Part shown: in pieces, positions 23,653 through 32,410 of the stretch
How the letters are laid out: each line of letters opens with the position of its first letter
Numbering within the stretch: the stretch's first letter is position 1
NCBI RefSeq assembly: GCF_012396015.1
Contig: NZ_JAAXOQ010000026.1
Location: 1 to 63,851, forward strand
Length of the DNA stretch: 63,851 bases
Direction of reading: 5' to 3'
From: Tsukamurella spumae
Lineage (GTDB): Bacteria > Actinomycetota > Actinomycetes > Mycobacteriales > Mycobacteriaceae
Made by a program: the position numbers and the translations under genes
The notes under the pieces: model-generated
Database searches by the model: none
What the model saw: only the letters and a program-made list of their open reading frames with translations
What the model was told of the DNA's origin: nothing

Positions 23653-24870
23653 ATGGCACTCCTCAGCGACCTGCTGGAGAAGAATCCGTGGCGGCCGAAC
23701 CCCTGGTTCGAGACCGTCCATGAGGCGCAGCGCCGCGCACAAAAGCGCCTGCCCCGCACCGTCTACTCGTCGCTCGTGGCGGGTACGCAGGGCGGAATCA
23801 CCCTGACGGACAACACGGCCGCGTTCGACGAGCTGGGCTTCGCCCCGCATGTCGTGGGCGTGGCTCCCGAGCGCAACCTCGCCACCAGGGTCATGGGTCA
23901 GGACCTGTCCTTCCCGGTGATGATCTCCCCCACCGGTGTTCAGGCGGTCGACCCGGACGGCGAGGTCGCGGTGGCCCGCGCCGCCGCGGCGCGTGGCACC
24001 GCGATGGGCTTGTCCAGCTTCGCCAGCAAGCCGGTCGAGGAGGTGACGGCGGTCAACGGCCAGATCTTCTTCCAGATCTATTGGCTCGGCGATCGTGAGA
24101 GCATCCTCAAGCGGGTCCAGCGGGCCAAGGAGGCCGGGTGCAAGGGCCTGATCGTCACCACCGACTGGGTCTTCAACATCGGCCGCGACTGGGGCAGCCC
24201 GGAGATCCCCGAGCGCGTCGGCGTGAAGGCCCTCGCCCGGCTCGCCCCGGAGATCGCGGTGCGGCCGCGCTACGCCCTCGACTGGATCCGCGGTGGCAAG
24301 ATCATCGTGCCCGATCTCAGCGCCCCGAACCTGGTCGACCGCAACGAGAGCGGCCCCACCTTCTTCGGCGCCTACGGCCAGTGGATGAGCACCCCGCCCC
24401 CCACGTGGGAGGACCTGCTGTGGCTGCGTGAGCAGTGGGACGGTGAGTTCATGGTCAAGGGGATCTCGCGTCTCGACGACGCGAAGCGCGCCGTCGACAT
24501 CGGCGCCACCGCCATCTCCGTCTCGAACCACGGTGGCAACAACCTCGACGGCACCCCCGCCACCATCCGCGTGCTCGGCCCGATCGCCGACGCCGTCGGC
24601 GATGATCTGGACGTGCTGCTCGACGGCGGGATCCGACGCGGCAGCGACGTGGTCAAGGCGCTCGCCTTCGGCGCCAAGGCCGTCATGATCGGTCGCGCGT
24701 ACCTCTGGGGCCTGGCCGCCAACGGCCAGGCCGGCGTGGAGAACGTGCTCGATCTGCTACGGATGGGCATCGATTCGACCCTGATGGGGCTGGGCCGCTC
24801 CGACATCGACGAGCTCAGCCGCGACGACCTCATCATTCCGCCGGACTTCGAGCGCACCTTCGGCGGCTGA
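23653..24870 (+). CDS. mftD: MftD, FMN-dependent premycofactocin synthase
   Basis: A 405-residue FMN-dependent alpha-hydroxy-acid dehydrogenase homologue. It deaminates the free dihydropyrrolone core (AHDP) made by MftC and MftE to give premycofactocin, the redox-active alpha-keto amide. TIM-barrel FMN motifs are visible: FPVMISPTGVQAVDP near residue 90, KGLIVTTDW near 160, SNHGGNNLDGTPATI with the catalytic His near 290, and DGGIRRGSDVVKAL near 325. It sits between mftC and mftE, with gaps of 25 and 6 bases. Confidence 0.96.
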   Translation: MALLSDLLEKNPWRPNPWFETVHEAQRRAQKRLPRTVYSSLVAGTQGGITLTDNTAAFDELGFAPHVVGVAPERNLATRVMGQDLSFPVMISPTGVQAVDPDGEVAVARAAAARGTAMGLSSFASKPVEEVTAVNGQIFFQIYWLGDRESILKRVQRAKEAGCKGLIVTTDWVFNIGRDWGSPEIPERVGVKALARLAPEIAVRPRYALDWIRGGKIIVPDLSAPNLVDRNESGPTFFGAYGQWMSTPPPTWEDLLWLREQWDGEFMVKGISRLDDAKRAVDIGATAISVSNHGGNNLDGTPATIRVLGPIADAVGDDLDVLLDGGIRRGSDVVKALAFGAKAVMIGRAYLWGLAANGQAGVENVLDLLRMGIDSTLMGLGRSDIDELSRDDLIIPPDFERTFGG

Positions 24871-24876
24871 GGCCCG

Positions 24877-25602
24877 ATGAGCCGTCGACTCGCCGACCTG
24901 ACCTGGCCGGACCTCGTGGACGACCGGCCGGTGCTCGTGGTGCCCATCGGTTCGACCGAGCAGCACGGCCCGCACCTACCGGTCGACACCGACACCCGGA
25001 TCGCCGTCGCGGTGGCGCGCAGCGCCGTCGCCGCCGCGTCCGACGGTGAGGGCGGGTCGGAACCGACGGACCTCGTGCTGGCGCCCGCCCTGCCCTATGG
25101 TGCGTCGGGCGAGCACGAGGGCTTCCCCGGCACGGTGTCGATCGGTCAGGAGGCCCTGCGGCTGGTCCTGATCGAGTTGGCGCGCAGTGCGACTCGATGG
25201 GTGGGGCGGATCGCGTTCGTCAACGGGCACGGCGGCAACCTCGAGCCCCTGGTGGCGGCGGTCCGGCTGCTGCGCACCGAGGGACGCGACGTGACCTGGT
25301 TCCCGTGCGCCTTCCCCGGCGCCGACGCCCACGCCGGTGCGACCGAGACCTCGGTACTGCTGGCGCTCGAGCCGGACCGCGTGCAGCGCAGCCGGATCGA
25401 GCCCGGCACCACCGCGCCGCTGGCCACGATCCTCGACCGGATGCGAAGCGGTGGCGTCGGCGCGGTGTCCCGCAACGGGGTGCTGGGCGACCCGACCGCC
25501 GCGACCGCCGAGCTCGGCGGCCGGCTCGTCGAAGCGCTCGGCGCGGACCTGGCGAGGGCTCTGGCGCAGTGGAATCCCGACGAGACCGGACGACTCCGGT
25601 GA
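24877..25602 (+). CDS. mftE: MftE, creatininase-family peptidase
   Basis: A 241-residue metal-dependent peptidase of the creatininase family that releases the modified Val-Tyr core from the MftA leader. Metal ligands are visible in GSTEQHGPHLPVDTD near residue 27 and VNGHGGN near 115, with an ATETS segment near 160. The start is six bases after the mftD stop and the stop overlaps the mftF start (GTGA), showing strong translational coupling. Confidence 0.95.
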   Translation: MSRRLADLTWPDLVDDRPVLVVPIGSTEQHGPHLPVDTDTRIAVAVARSAVAAASDGEGGSEPTDLVLAPALPYGASGEHEGFPGTVSIGQEALRLVLIELARSATRWVGRIAFVNGHGGNLEPLVAAVRLLRTEGRDVTWFPCAFPGADAHAGATETSVLLALEPDRVQRSRIEPGTTAPLATILDRMRSGGVGAVSRNGVLGDPTAATAELGGRLVEALGADLARALAQWNPDETGRLR

Positions 25603-27017
25603 ACGGCCCCGTCGCCCGGGAACTTCCCGACGGCTTCCGCATCCGGCTCGGTCAGGAATGCGCCCGCCGGGGGCGCCACCTGATCGGGGGTTCACCGCTA
25701 CGGGTGCTGACCCTGTCCCACGCCGCGGCCGCGATGATCGACGCCGGGGGCGTCCTCCGGGTCACCGACGACGGTGCGCGGCAGGTGGCCCGCAGGCTTC
25801 TCGACGCGGGGGTCGCCGATCCCGTACCCCCGGAAGCGGGCCCCGCCGCTGACGAGGCGGTGACGGTCGTGATCCCGGTGCGCGGCAATCAGTCCGGGGT
25901 CGACCGGCTGTTGCGTGCTCTCCCCGGACTGCCGGTGATCGTCGTCGACGATGCCTCCCCCGAGCCGATCACGGTGCCGGACTCGCCCCTGATCCGGGTG
26001 GTGCGCCTGGAGCGCAACGAGGGGCCCGCCGCCGCCCGCAATCACGGTGCGGCCCTGGCGGACACCGAGGTGGTCGCCTTCCTCGACTCCGATACCGTGC
26101 CCTGCTCGGGGTGGCTTCGAGACGCGGCTTGGCACTTCGCGGATCCGACGGTGGCCCTGGTCGCCCCCCGGATCGTCGGCCTGAGCCGGCCCGGGCGGTA
26201 CGCGCCCATCGCCGTCTACGCCAACCGCCACTCCAGCCTCGACATGGGCCCACGGCCGGCCGCCGCGGCGCCGGGGCGGCCCCTCTCGTACGTCCCGTCG
26301 GCGGCGCTGCTCGCGCGGCGCGCGGCGCTCGACGCGGTCGGCGGCTTCGACGCGGCGCTGCGCGTGGCCGAGGACGTGGACCTGTGCTGGCGGCTCGCCG
26401 CCGCGGGCTGGACGGTGCGGTACGAGCCCGACTCGCGGGTGGCGCACGAGCACCGGAGCGATCTGCGGGAACTACTGGGGCGCCGCCGGTTCTACGGCAC
26501 CGGCGCTGCGGAACTGGCTCGCCGGCACGGTGGGGCCGCCGCCCCCGTGGTCGCCACTCCGATCGGGATCGCCGCGACCGTCGGACTGCTCTCCCGCACG
26601 CGGGCCGGCACCGTCCTCGCGCTCGGCGTGTACCTGTGGATGTTCTCGCGCCTGCGCACGGCGCTGCGCTCAGTGCCCGGGGGAGACGGACTCGCGGCCC
26701 GGAACGTGGCCTGTGCCGCGTGGTTCGGGACGCTGCAGGGCTGGTCGTCGATGCTCCGGCACCATTGGCCGATCACCCTCGTGGCGGCCCTCGCGGTACC
26801 CCGGTTCCGGCGCCGCCTCCTCGCGGCCGCCGTGGCCGAGGCCGCCGCCACCTGGGTGGCGCAGGTGATCGCGGAACCGGGTGCGCGCCATCCGGATCCC
26901 CTGTCCTGGGCGGTGCTGCACAGACTCGACGACCTGGCCTACGGCCTGGGGGTGTGGCAGGGCGTCGCAGCCCGTCGAGACCTTGCGGCGCTGCGTCCGG
27001 TGGTCACCCGTCGATGA
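25599..27017 (+). CDS. mftF: MftF, mycofactocin glycosyltransferase
   Basis: A 472-residue family-2 glycosyltransferase that adds a beta-1,4-glucose chain to premycofactocin. The N-terminal 85 residues are an MftF-specific domain. The GT-A domain starts VTVVIPVRGN and contains DDASPEP, AAARNHGAALA, FLDSDTVPCSGW (DxD-like metal site) and FDAALRVAEDVDLCWRL. One or two hydrophobic segments after residue 320 suggest membrane attachment. The GTG start overlaps mftE, and the stop overlaps the mftG start (ATGA). Confidence 0.94.
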   Translation: MNGPVARELPDGFRIRLGQECARRGRHLIGGSPLRVLTLSHAAAAMIDAGGVLRVTDDGARQVARRLLDAGVADPVPPEAGPAADEAVTVVIPVRGNQSGVDRLLRALPGLPVIVVDDASPEPITVPDSPLIRVVRLERNEGPAAARNHGAALADTEVVAFLDSDTVPCSGWLRDAAWHFADPTVALVAPRIVGLSRPGRYAPIAVYANRHSSLDMGPRPAAAAPGRPLSYVPSAALLARRAALDAVGGFDAALRVAEDVDLCWRLAAAGWTVRYEPDSRVAHEHRSDLRELLGRRRFYGTGAAELARRHGGAAAPVVATPIGIAATVGLLSRTRAGTVLALGVYLWMFSRLRTALRSVPGGDGLAARNVACAAWFGTLQGWSSMLRHHWPITLVAALAVPRFRRRLLAAAVAEAAATWVAQVIAEPGARHPDPLSWAVLHRLDDLAYGLGVWQGVAARRDLAALRPVVTRR

Positions 27018-28303
27018 CCGCGCCCGACGTGGTGGTGATCGGCGCGGGGAGCGCCGGCTGCCTCGTCGCGGCGCACCTCGCGCACGATCGGACGCGCAGG
27101 GTGCTACTCCTCGAGCGGGGCGCGCTGACCGCAGCCGATCGGCCGACCACCGCACTCACCACGCTGCCGATCCATCCGGGCGCCGGGCGGGTACTGCGTC
27201 ATCCGGAGTCACGCGGTAGGGACGTGGTGCGCGGCAGCGGAATCGGTGGGTCGTCCGTGGTGAACGGTGGCTATTTCCTACGCGGTCACCGTGACGACTA
27301 CGCGCCGTGGCCGTGGCGGCTCGGCGAGATCTCGGCGGCCTTCGACCGACTCGAACCACGGATGCGGGCGACGCCCTTCGCGGACGACGAGCTGGGCGAG
27401 ACCGCCACCGCCTTCGAGGCGTACTGGGGGGCTCGCCTTCCCCGGTCGCCCATCGGCGGCGCGGGGGCGGAGCCGGAGGCCGGGTCCTGGCCGATGGTGG
27501 GGCTCAACCGGGTTCGGTCGAATCGTGCGGACGGTCACCGGTGGACCGCGGCCGATGCCTTCCTCGGATCGCCCACCCGCCGCCCGCGACTGGAGCGCGG
27601 CGTCGCCCGCGCGCTGACGGCGACGGCAGGAAGGGTGACCGGCGTCCTCACCGACGGTGGCCGGATCGATTGCGGCGAGGTGATCCTCGCCGCCGGCACC
27701 CTCGGCTCCGGGGCGCTGCTGGCGCCGCTCCTCGGGCCGCTCGTCACGCAGGAGCATCCGGAGCTGCTGGTGCGGTTCTCCCCGTCCGTGCCGCTGCGCC
27801 GCAGCCCGCTGCTGCAGACCGTGCTGCACACCGTCGAGGGGCTCGAGATCCGGTGCTACTCGGACGACTTCGCGAACTACATCGAGGGACTGCCCGCGGG
27901 CGGGGTGGCCATCGGGATCGCCGATATGACGCGTCCGACGACCGGCGCGATCCGTCCGCTCGGCGCCGGCGCGGGGGTCGAGCTCGACCTGGGTGATCCG
28001 GACGGGACCTCGCGGGCACGCATGGCCGACGGTGCCGCGCAGGTGGTCGAGATGCTCGAATCCGCCGAGTTCGCGCACCTGGTCCGGCCGGGCACCGTCA
28101 CCGTCGATGCGGTTCCTGGAATGTCCTCGCACGCATGGGGAACCGTGCCGCTCGGGTCCCGCACCGCCGCCGACGGGTCGGTGCACGGAATCGCCGGTCT
28201 GCGGGTGGTCGACGGCTCGGTGCTGCCCGGTCCGCTGCGGAGCGGCCCGCACGCGAGCGTGCTCATGACGGCGGGGCTGATCGCGGAGCGCCTGTCCTCC
28301 TGA
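27014..28303 (+). CDS. mftG: MftG, GMC-family mycofactocinol oxidase
   Basis: A 429-residue flavoprotein of the glucose-methanol-choline oxidoreductase family. It reoxidises reduced mycofactocin and links it to the respiratory chain in mycobacteria. The FAD-binding VVVIGAGSAGCLVAAHL is at residues 6-22, GIGGSSVVNGGYFLRGH is the second GMC signature, and DAVPGMSSHAWGTVPLGS carries the expected catalytic His. The last gene of the mft transcript, it is followed eight bases later by a perfect 20-base palindrome. Confidence 0.94.
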   Translation: MTAPDVVVIGAGSAGCLVAAHLAHDRTRRVLLLERGALTAADRPTTALTTLPIHPGAGRVLRHPESRGRDVVRGSGIGGSSVVNGGYFLRGHRDDYAPWPWRLGEISAAFDRLEPRMRATPFADDELGETATAFEAYWGARLPRSPIGGAGAEPEAGSWPMVGLNRVRSNRADGHRWTAADAFLGSPTRRPRLERGVARALTATAGRVTGVLTDGGRIDCGEVILAAGTLGSGALLAPLLGPLVTQEHPELLVRFSPSVPLRRSPLLQTVLHTVEGLEIRCYSDDFANYIEGLPAGGVAIGIADMTRPTTGAIRPLGAGAGVELDLGDPDGTSRARMADGAAQVVEMLESAEFAHLVRPGTVTVDAVPGMSSHAWGTVPLGSRTAADGSVHGIAGLRVVDGSVLPGPLRSGPHASVLMTAGLIAERLSS

Positions 28304-28310
28304 CCGTCCA

Positions 28311-28330
28311 GGGCAGGGCCGGCCCTGCCC
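28311..28330. terminator. Perfect palindrome after mftG
   Basis: GGGCAGGGCC joined directly to GGCCCTGCCC, a perfect 20-base palindrome beginning eight bases after the mftG stop. It would form a strong GC hairpin. No T-tract follows, as is usual in these genomes. Termination is inferred from position. Confidence 0.6.
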
Positions 28331-28411
28331 GATCGGGTGGGATGCGGTGGTCGACCGTACGGTTGATGCGGCTCCCTGTTCCCGGCGGCGGTTCGGCAGG
28401 CCAGAGTGTCT

Positions 28412-28429
28412 TTGTGAGGCGTATCACAA
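28412..28429. promoter_or_regulatory. CRP-type operator upstream of methanol dehydrogenase
   Basis: TTGTGA-GGCGTA-TCACAA is a perfect 18-base dyad containing the exact CRP/Rv3676 consensus TGTGA-N6-TCACA. It lies 31 bases before the methanol dehydrogenase ATG, so its centre is close to the likely transcription start. This fits cAMP-CRP control, but activation or repression cannot be told from the sequence. Confidence 0.75.
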
Positions 28430-28460
28430 CCCTCTGAACCCCGACTCAAGGAGCCACGTC

Positions 28461-29732
28461 ATGGCCATCGAACTGAACCAGATCTGGGACTTCCCGATCA
28501 AGGAGTTCCATCCCTTCCCCCGTGCGCTGATGGGCGTCGGCGCTCACGACATCATCGGCGTGGAGGCGAAGAACCTCGGCTTCAAGCGCGCGCTGCTGGT
28601 GACCACCGGACTGCGCGGCTCCGGCATCATCGAGGAGCTCATCGGCAAGATCGAGTACCAGGGCGTCGAGGTGGTCCTGTTCGACAAGGTCGAGTCGAAC
28701 CCCAAGGACTACAACGTCATGGAGGCCGCGGCGACCTACCAGCGGGAGAAGTGCGACAGCATCATCTCCGTGGGTGGCGGCTCGAGCCACGACGCCGCCA
28801 AGGGCGCCCGCGTGGTGATCGCTCACGACGGCCGCAACATCAACGAGTTCGAGGGCTTCGCCAAGTCGACGAACCGGGAGAACCCGCCCCACATCGCCGT
28901 CTCGACCACCGCCGGTACCGGCTCCGAGACCTCCTGGGCGTATGTCATCACCGACACCTCCGACATGGAGAAGCCGCACAAGTGGGTGGCCTTCGACGAG
29001 GCCTCCATCGTGACGCTCGCCATCGACGATCCGCTGCTGTACTACACCTGCCCCCAGCACTTCACCGCGTACTGCGGCTTCGACGTGCTCGCCCACGGCA
29101 GTGAGCCCTTCGTCTCCCGCCTGGACTTCGCCCCGTCGCTGGGCAACGCCCTGTACTCGATCGAGCTCGTCGCGAAGAACCTGCGCGAGGCCACCTTCGA
29201 GCCGCGCAACCTCAAGGCTCGCGAGGGGATGATGAACGCGCAGTACATCTCCGCGCAGGCGTTCAACTCGGGTGGCCTGGGCATCGTGCACTCGATCTCG
29301 CACGCGGTGTCGGCGTTCTTCGACAGCCACCACGGCCTCAACAACGCCATCGCGCTGCCCCGCGTGTGGGAGTACAACCTGCCCTCGCGCTACGAGCGCT
29401 ACGCGCAGATCGCCACCGCCATGGGCGTGGACACGCGCAACATGACCACGGTGCAGGCCGCCGATGCCGCCGTCGAGGCCGCGATCCGACTCGCGAAGGA
29501 TGTCGGCATTCCCGACAACTTCGGCGAGATCCGCACGGACTCGTACGAGAAGAACCAGATGAACACGAAGAAGTACGCCGGCCGCGGCGAGCGGATCCCC
29601 GGTGACGACAAGACCATCCTGGCGATCTCCGAGCACATCCAGGACGACTGGTGCACGCCGGGCAACCCGCGCGAGGTGACGGTCGCGTCGATGCTGCCGG
29701 TCGTCGACCACGCCATCAACGGCAAGTACTGA
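28461..29732 (+). CDS. mno: NDMA-dependent methanol dehydrogenase (mycofactocin-associated)
   Basis: A 423-residue group III metal-dependent alcohol dehydrogenase closely resembling the actinobacterial nicotinoprotein methanol dehydrogenase (Mno/Mdo). It keeps NAD(P) bound and passes electrons to mycofactocin, or to the dye NDMA in vitro. Visible are the nucleotide-binding SVGGGSSHDAAKG near residue 95, TTAGTGSETSWAYVITD near 150, and metal-site regions GFDVLAHGSEPFVS and GIVHSISHAVSAFFDSHHGLNN. An AAGGAG ribosome-binding site lies about nine bases before the ATG. A CRP-type dyad precedes it and moxR follows 18 bases after. Confidence 0.95.
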   Translation: MAIELNQIWDFPIKEFHPFPRALMGVGAHDIIGVEAKNLGFKRALLVTTGLRGSGIIEELIGKIEYQGVEVVLFDKVESNPKDYNVMEAAATYQREKCDSIISVGGGSSHDAAKGARVVIAHDGRNINEFEGFAKSTNRENPPHIAVSTTAGTGSETSWAYVITDTSDMEKPHKWVAFDEASIVTLAIDDPLLYYTCPQHFTAYCGFDVLAHGSEPFVSRLDFAPSLGNALYSIELVAKNLREATFEPRNLKAREGMMNAQYISAQAFNSGGLGIVHSISHAVSAFFDSHHGLNNAIALPRVWEYNLPSRYERYAQIATAMGVDTRNMTTVQAADAAVEAAIRLAKDVGIPDNFGEIRTDSYEKNQMNTKKYAGRGERIPGDDKTILAISEHIQDDWCTPGNPREVTVASMLPVVDHAINGKY

Positions 29733-29750
29733 CCGAGGAGTAGAGGAGAG

Positions 29751-30800
29751 ATGACTACCGTGGCCACCGAACGGACGAACACACCGCAATTCGCGGACGG
29801 TGCCGCCCTGCGCGACGCCCTCCGCGGGAGCGACTACATCGCGGACGACGACCTGGCCACGGTGGTCCATCTCGCAACGGTGCTCGACCGCCCGTTGCTC
29901 CTGGAGGGGCCGGCGGGCGTCGGGAAGACGGAGCTGGCCAAGACTCTGGCGGAGGTATCGGGGCGGCGGCTGATCCGGCTGCAGTGCCACGAGGGACTCG
30001 ACGACAGCCGGGCCCTGTACGAGTGGGACTACGCCCGCCAGCTCCTGCACGTGCAGATGCTGCGGGACCGGATCGGTGTCGAACTCGCGGACTTCGACAC
30101 CCTCGCCGAGGCCTCCGCCCACCTGGCGACGCAGGATTTCGGCCTGTACTCCGAGGCCTTCCTCGCCGCCCGGCCGCTGCTCGCCGCGATCCTCTCCGAG
30201 GAGCCGGTGGTGCTGCTGGTCGACGAGGTGGACCGTACCGAGGAGTCGATGGAGGCCCTGCTGCTCGAGGTGCTCGCGGAGAACCAGGTGACGGTTCCCG
30301 AGGTGGGAACCTTCACCGCCCGCACTCGGCCGTGGGTCATCCTGACCTCCAACGACACCCGTGAGTTGAGCGCCGCCCTCAAGAGGCGGTGCCTGCACTA
30401 CCACCTGGGCTACCCCAGTCCGGAACGCGAGCGGGAGATCGTGGGCGCCCGGGCACCCGAGGTCGAGTCCGCGGCGGTCGCGGAGGTGGTGGAGCTCGCG
30501 GGCCACCTGCGCACGCTTCCGCTGCGCAAGAGCCCGTCGACCTCGGAGGTGATCGACGCGGCGCGGATCGCGGCCGTGCTCGCGGCCACGGGGCGCAGCA
30601 CCGCCGACTCGTCGGAGCTGCTGTACGCGGCGCTGCTCAAGTACTCCTCCGATGTCGACCTCGTCCACGGCCGCGGGGGTACGGCGCGGGCGCCGGAGGA
30701 CGACCGCGCCGTACCCCGCCCGACGGTGGCCGCGAGCCCGGCCAACACCACCACCAATGTCTTCCGGGGACACGGCGGTAAGGGCCATGGGCGGAGCTGA
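29751..30800 (+). CDS. MoxR-family AAA ATPase
   Basis: A 349-residue MoxR AAA+ ATPase. The Walker A motif is GPAGVGKTEL with Lys59, Walker B is VVLLVDEVDR near residue 160, and the sensor region is WVILTSNDTRELSAALKRRC. MoxR proteins act with VWA partners as chaperones that mature or insert metals into enzymes. In methanol and CO oxidation loci they accompany the dehydrogenase genes. Here it sits between two alcohol dehydrogenase genes and overlaps the VWA gene by 14 bases, so a role in dehydrogenase activation is a reasonable inference. The last 40 residues are low-complexity. Confidence 0.9.
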   Translation: MTTVATERTNTPQFADGAALRDALRGSDYIADDDLATVVHLATVLDRPLLLEGPAGVGKTELAKTLAEVSGRRLIRLQCHEGLDDSRALYEWDYARQLLHVQMLRDRIGVELADFDTLAEASAHLATQDFGLYSEAFLAARPLLAAILSEEPVVLLVDEVDRTEESMEALLLEVLAENQVTVPEVGTFTARTRPWVILTSNDTRELSAALKRRCLHYHLGYPSPEREREIVGARAPEVESAAVAEVVELAGHLRTLPLRKSPSTSEVIDAARIAAVLAATGRSTADSSELLYAALLKYSSDVDLVHGRGGTARAPEDDRAVPRPTVAASPANTTTNVFRGHGGKGHGRS

Positions 30801-32292
30801 GCTCCCGCGTACCGGTGGGGCCGGCGTCCTCGACGTGGTCGCCGCGGCCTTCGGCATGCTCCTGCGGGTGCACGGCGTGAGCGCCTCGCCGGCGGAGGTG
30901 ATCGAGGTGCGCCGGGTGCTGGGAATGCTCGGTGCGCGCGACAAGCCCCGGCTCGCCGCGGGACTGCGCGCGACCTGCGTGAAGTACTCCCATGAGAACG
31001 CCGGGTTCGACAGCGCGTTCGCCGCGCTCTTCGACAGCGTCGCCGGACCTGCCGAGGACGAGGAGCGCGACCCGGCGCGCGCGGGGCTCACCGGTGCCCT
31101 GCCCGAGGACCTGGAGCTCGCGGAGGACGCGGAACTGGGCCGCTACGCCGACTACAACGAGCGCGCCGCCGAGGTCGGCGAACTGTTCGACACGCCGGCC
31201 GCGGAGAAGGGCTTCAACCCGCACAAGGACGACGACGACTTCTCCGTCACGGCCGCCGACGAGAGCCTGTCGGTCAACGGCTCCGACGACAGCGGACGGC
31301 GCGGGGTGAGCTACACCCTGGACGTCGACCGCGCGGGCGCCTCCGAGGTCGGCGGCCTGTCCGACGGTGCCACCGTCTCCGCCTCGGGGACGCTCACGTG
31401 GGACGATCCCGCGTCGATCCTGGCCTGGCTCGACGCCTACGACCCGAACAGCCTCTACTCCGACAGCGGCGCCGAGGAACTGACCCAGGCGCAGGCCGAG
31501 CGGCTCGCCGCCGCGCTCGCGGCCTTCGTCGGTGCGCTCGCCGAGGTCGGCACCCCGGCACCCGGCGCGCCGGGCAGCGCGGAGTCCCGCTCGCATGCGG
31601 AGCTGGAGCTGGCTGTGCACGAGGTCCTGCGCCGGATGCGCGGGGCACCGCGGGAACGGGTGCGCTATCACGGGCACGGTCGGCTGGACATGCGCGCCAC
31701 CTCGCGCGCGGCCCTGGGCACCGACGGGGTGCCCTTCCGGCTGGCGACCCGGGTGCCGCGGCCCGATCGGCTGCGGGTGCTGATCCTGGCCGATGTCTCG
31801 TTGTCCGTGCGGCCGGTCACCGCCTTCGCCCTGCGCATGGCGCAGGCGATCCGGCGCCGCACCAGTCGGTGCGAGGTGTTCGCGTTCGTCGACCATCCCG
31901 TCGACGTGACCGACGCGCTGCTCGCCGGGACCGGGGACGAGGCCCTGGCCCGTGTGCTCGCCGATCCCGAGATCGATCTGGAGGCGTCGAGCGACTACGG
32001 GCAGGTGTTCTCCGAGCTCCTCGCAGCGCCCACGGCACTGGGCAAGCGGACCTCGGTGCTCATCGTCGGCGACGGCCGCTCGGGCGGTCGGCCCGACGGT
32101 GCCGAGGACCTCGCCGAGCTGCGCCGGCGCGTGCACCGTCTGGCCTGGGTCACCCCGGAATCCGAGCGGTACTGGGCCCAGGCCACCTGCGCGATGACGC
32201 AGTACCGCGAACACTGCGACGGTGTGGTGGTCGCCCGCGACGCCGATCAGCTGATCGAGCGCGCCCGCGACCTCGGCAACGCACTTCGGTGA
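30787..32292 (+). CDS. VWA-domain protein, CoxE-like partner of MoxR
   Basis: A 501-residue protein with a C-terminal von Willebrand A domain of the CoxE type. The metal-ion-dependent adhesion motif DxSxS is visible as Asp336-Val-Ser-Leu-Ser340 in ILADVSLSVRPVTAFAL, and a second part in SSDYGQVFSELL. The N-terminal 300 residues contain an acidic disordered stretch. It overlaps the upstream moxR gene and so forms the usual MoxR-VWA pair. A strong hairpin follows the stop. Confidence 0.88.
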   Translation: MGGAELPRTGGAGVLDVVAAAFGMLLRVHGVSASPAEVIEVRRVLGMLGARDKPRLAAGLRATCVKYSHENAGFDSAFAALFDSVAGPAEDEERDPARAGLTGALPEDLELAEDAELGRYADYNERAAEVGELFDTPAAEKGFNPHKDDDDFSVTAADESLSVNGSDDSGRRGVSYTLDVDRAGASEVGGLSDGATVSASGTLTWDDPASILAWLDAYDPNSLYSDSGAEELTQAQAERLAAALAAFVGALAEVGTPAPGAPGSAESRSHAELELAVHEVLRRMRGAPRERVRYHGHGRLDMRATSRAALGTDGVPFRLATRVPRPDRLRVLILADVSLSVRPVTAFALRMAQAIRRRTSRCEVFAFVDHPVDVTDALLAGTGDEALARVLADPEIDLEASSDYGQVFSELLAAPTALGKRTSVLIVGDGRSGGRPDGAEDLAELRRRVHRLAWVTPESERYWAQATCAMTQYREHCDGVVVARDADQLIERARDLGNALR

Positions 32293-32305
32293 GGCCCGCA
32301 CGAGC

Positions 32306-32334
32306 GGGTGCCTGCCTGATCGGGCAGGTGCCCG
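32306..32334. terminator. Hairpin after the mno-moxR-VWA genes
   Basis: GGG-TG-CCTGCC (32306-32316) pairs with GGCAGG-TG-CCC (32323-32333) apart from a 2x2 mismatch, leaving a six-base loop. It begins 14 bases after the stop, in a non-coding gap before the second dehydrogenase gene. No T-tract. It could separate two transcription units. Confidence 0.5.
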
Positions 32335-32410
32335 CCCGGGCCGACGGGCAGCCCTGAAACTCCTCCGTGCTTGTAGCATGGGTCGCAACGTTCTCGTTGA
32401 GGAGCAGCCC

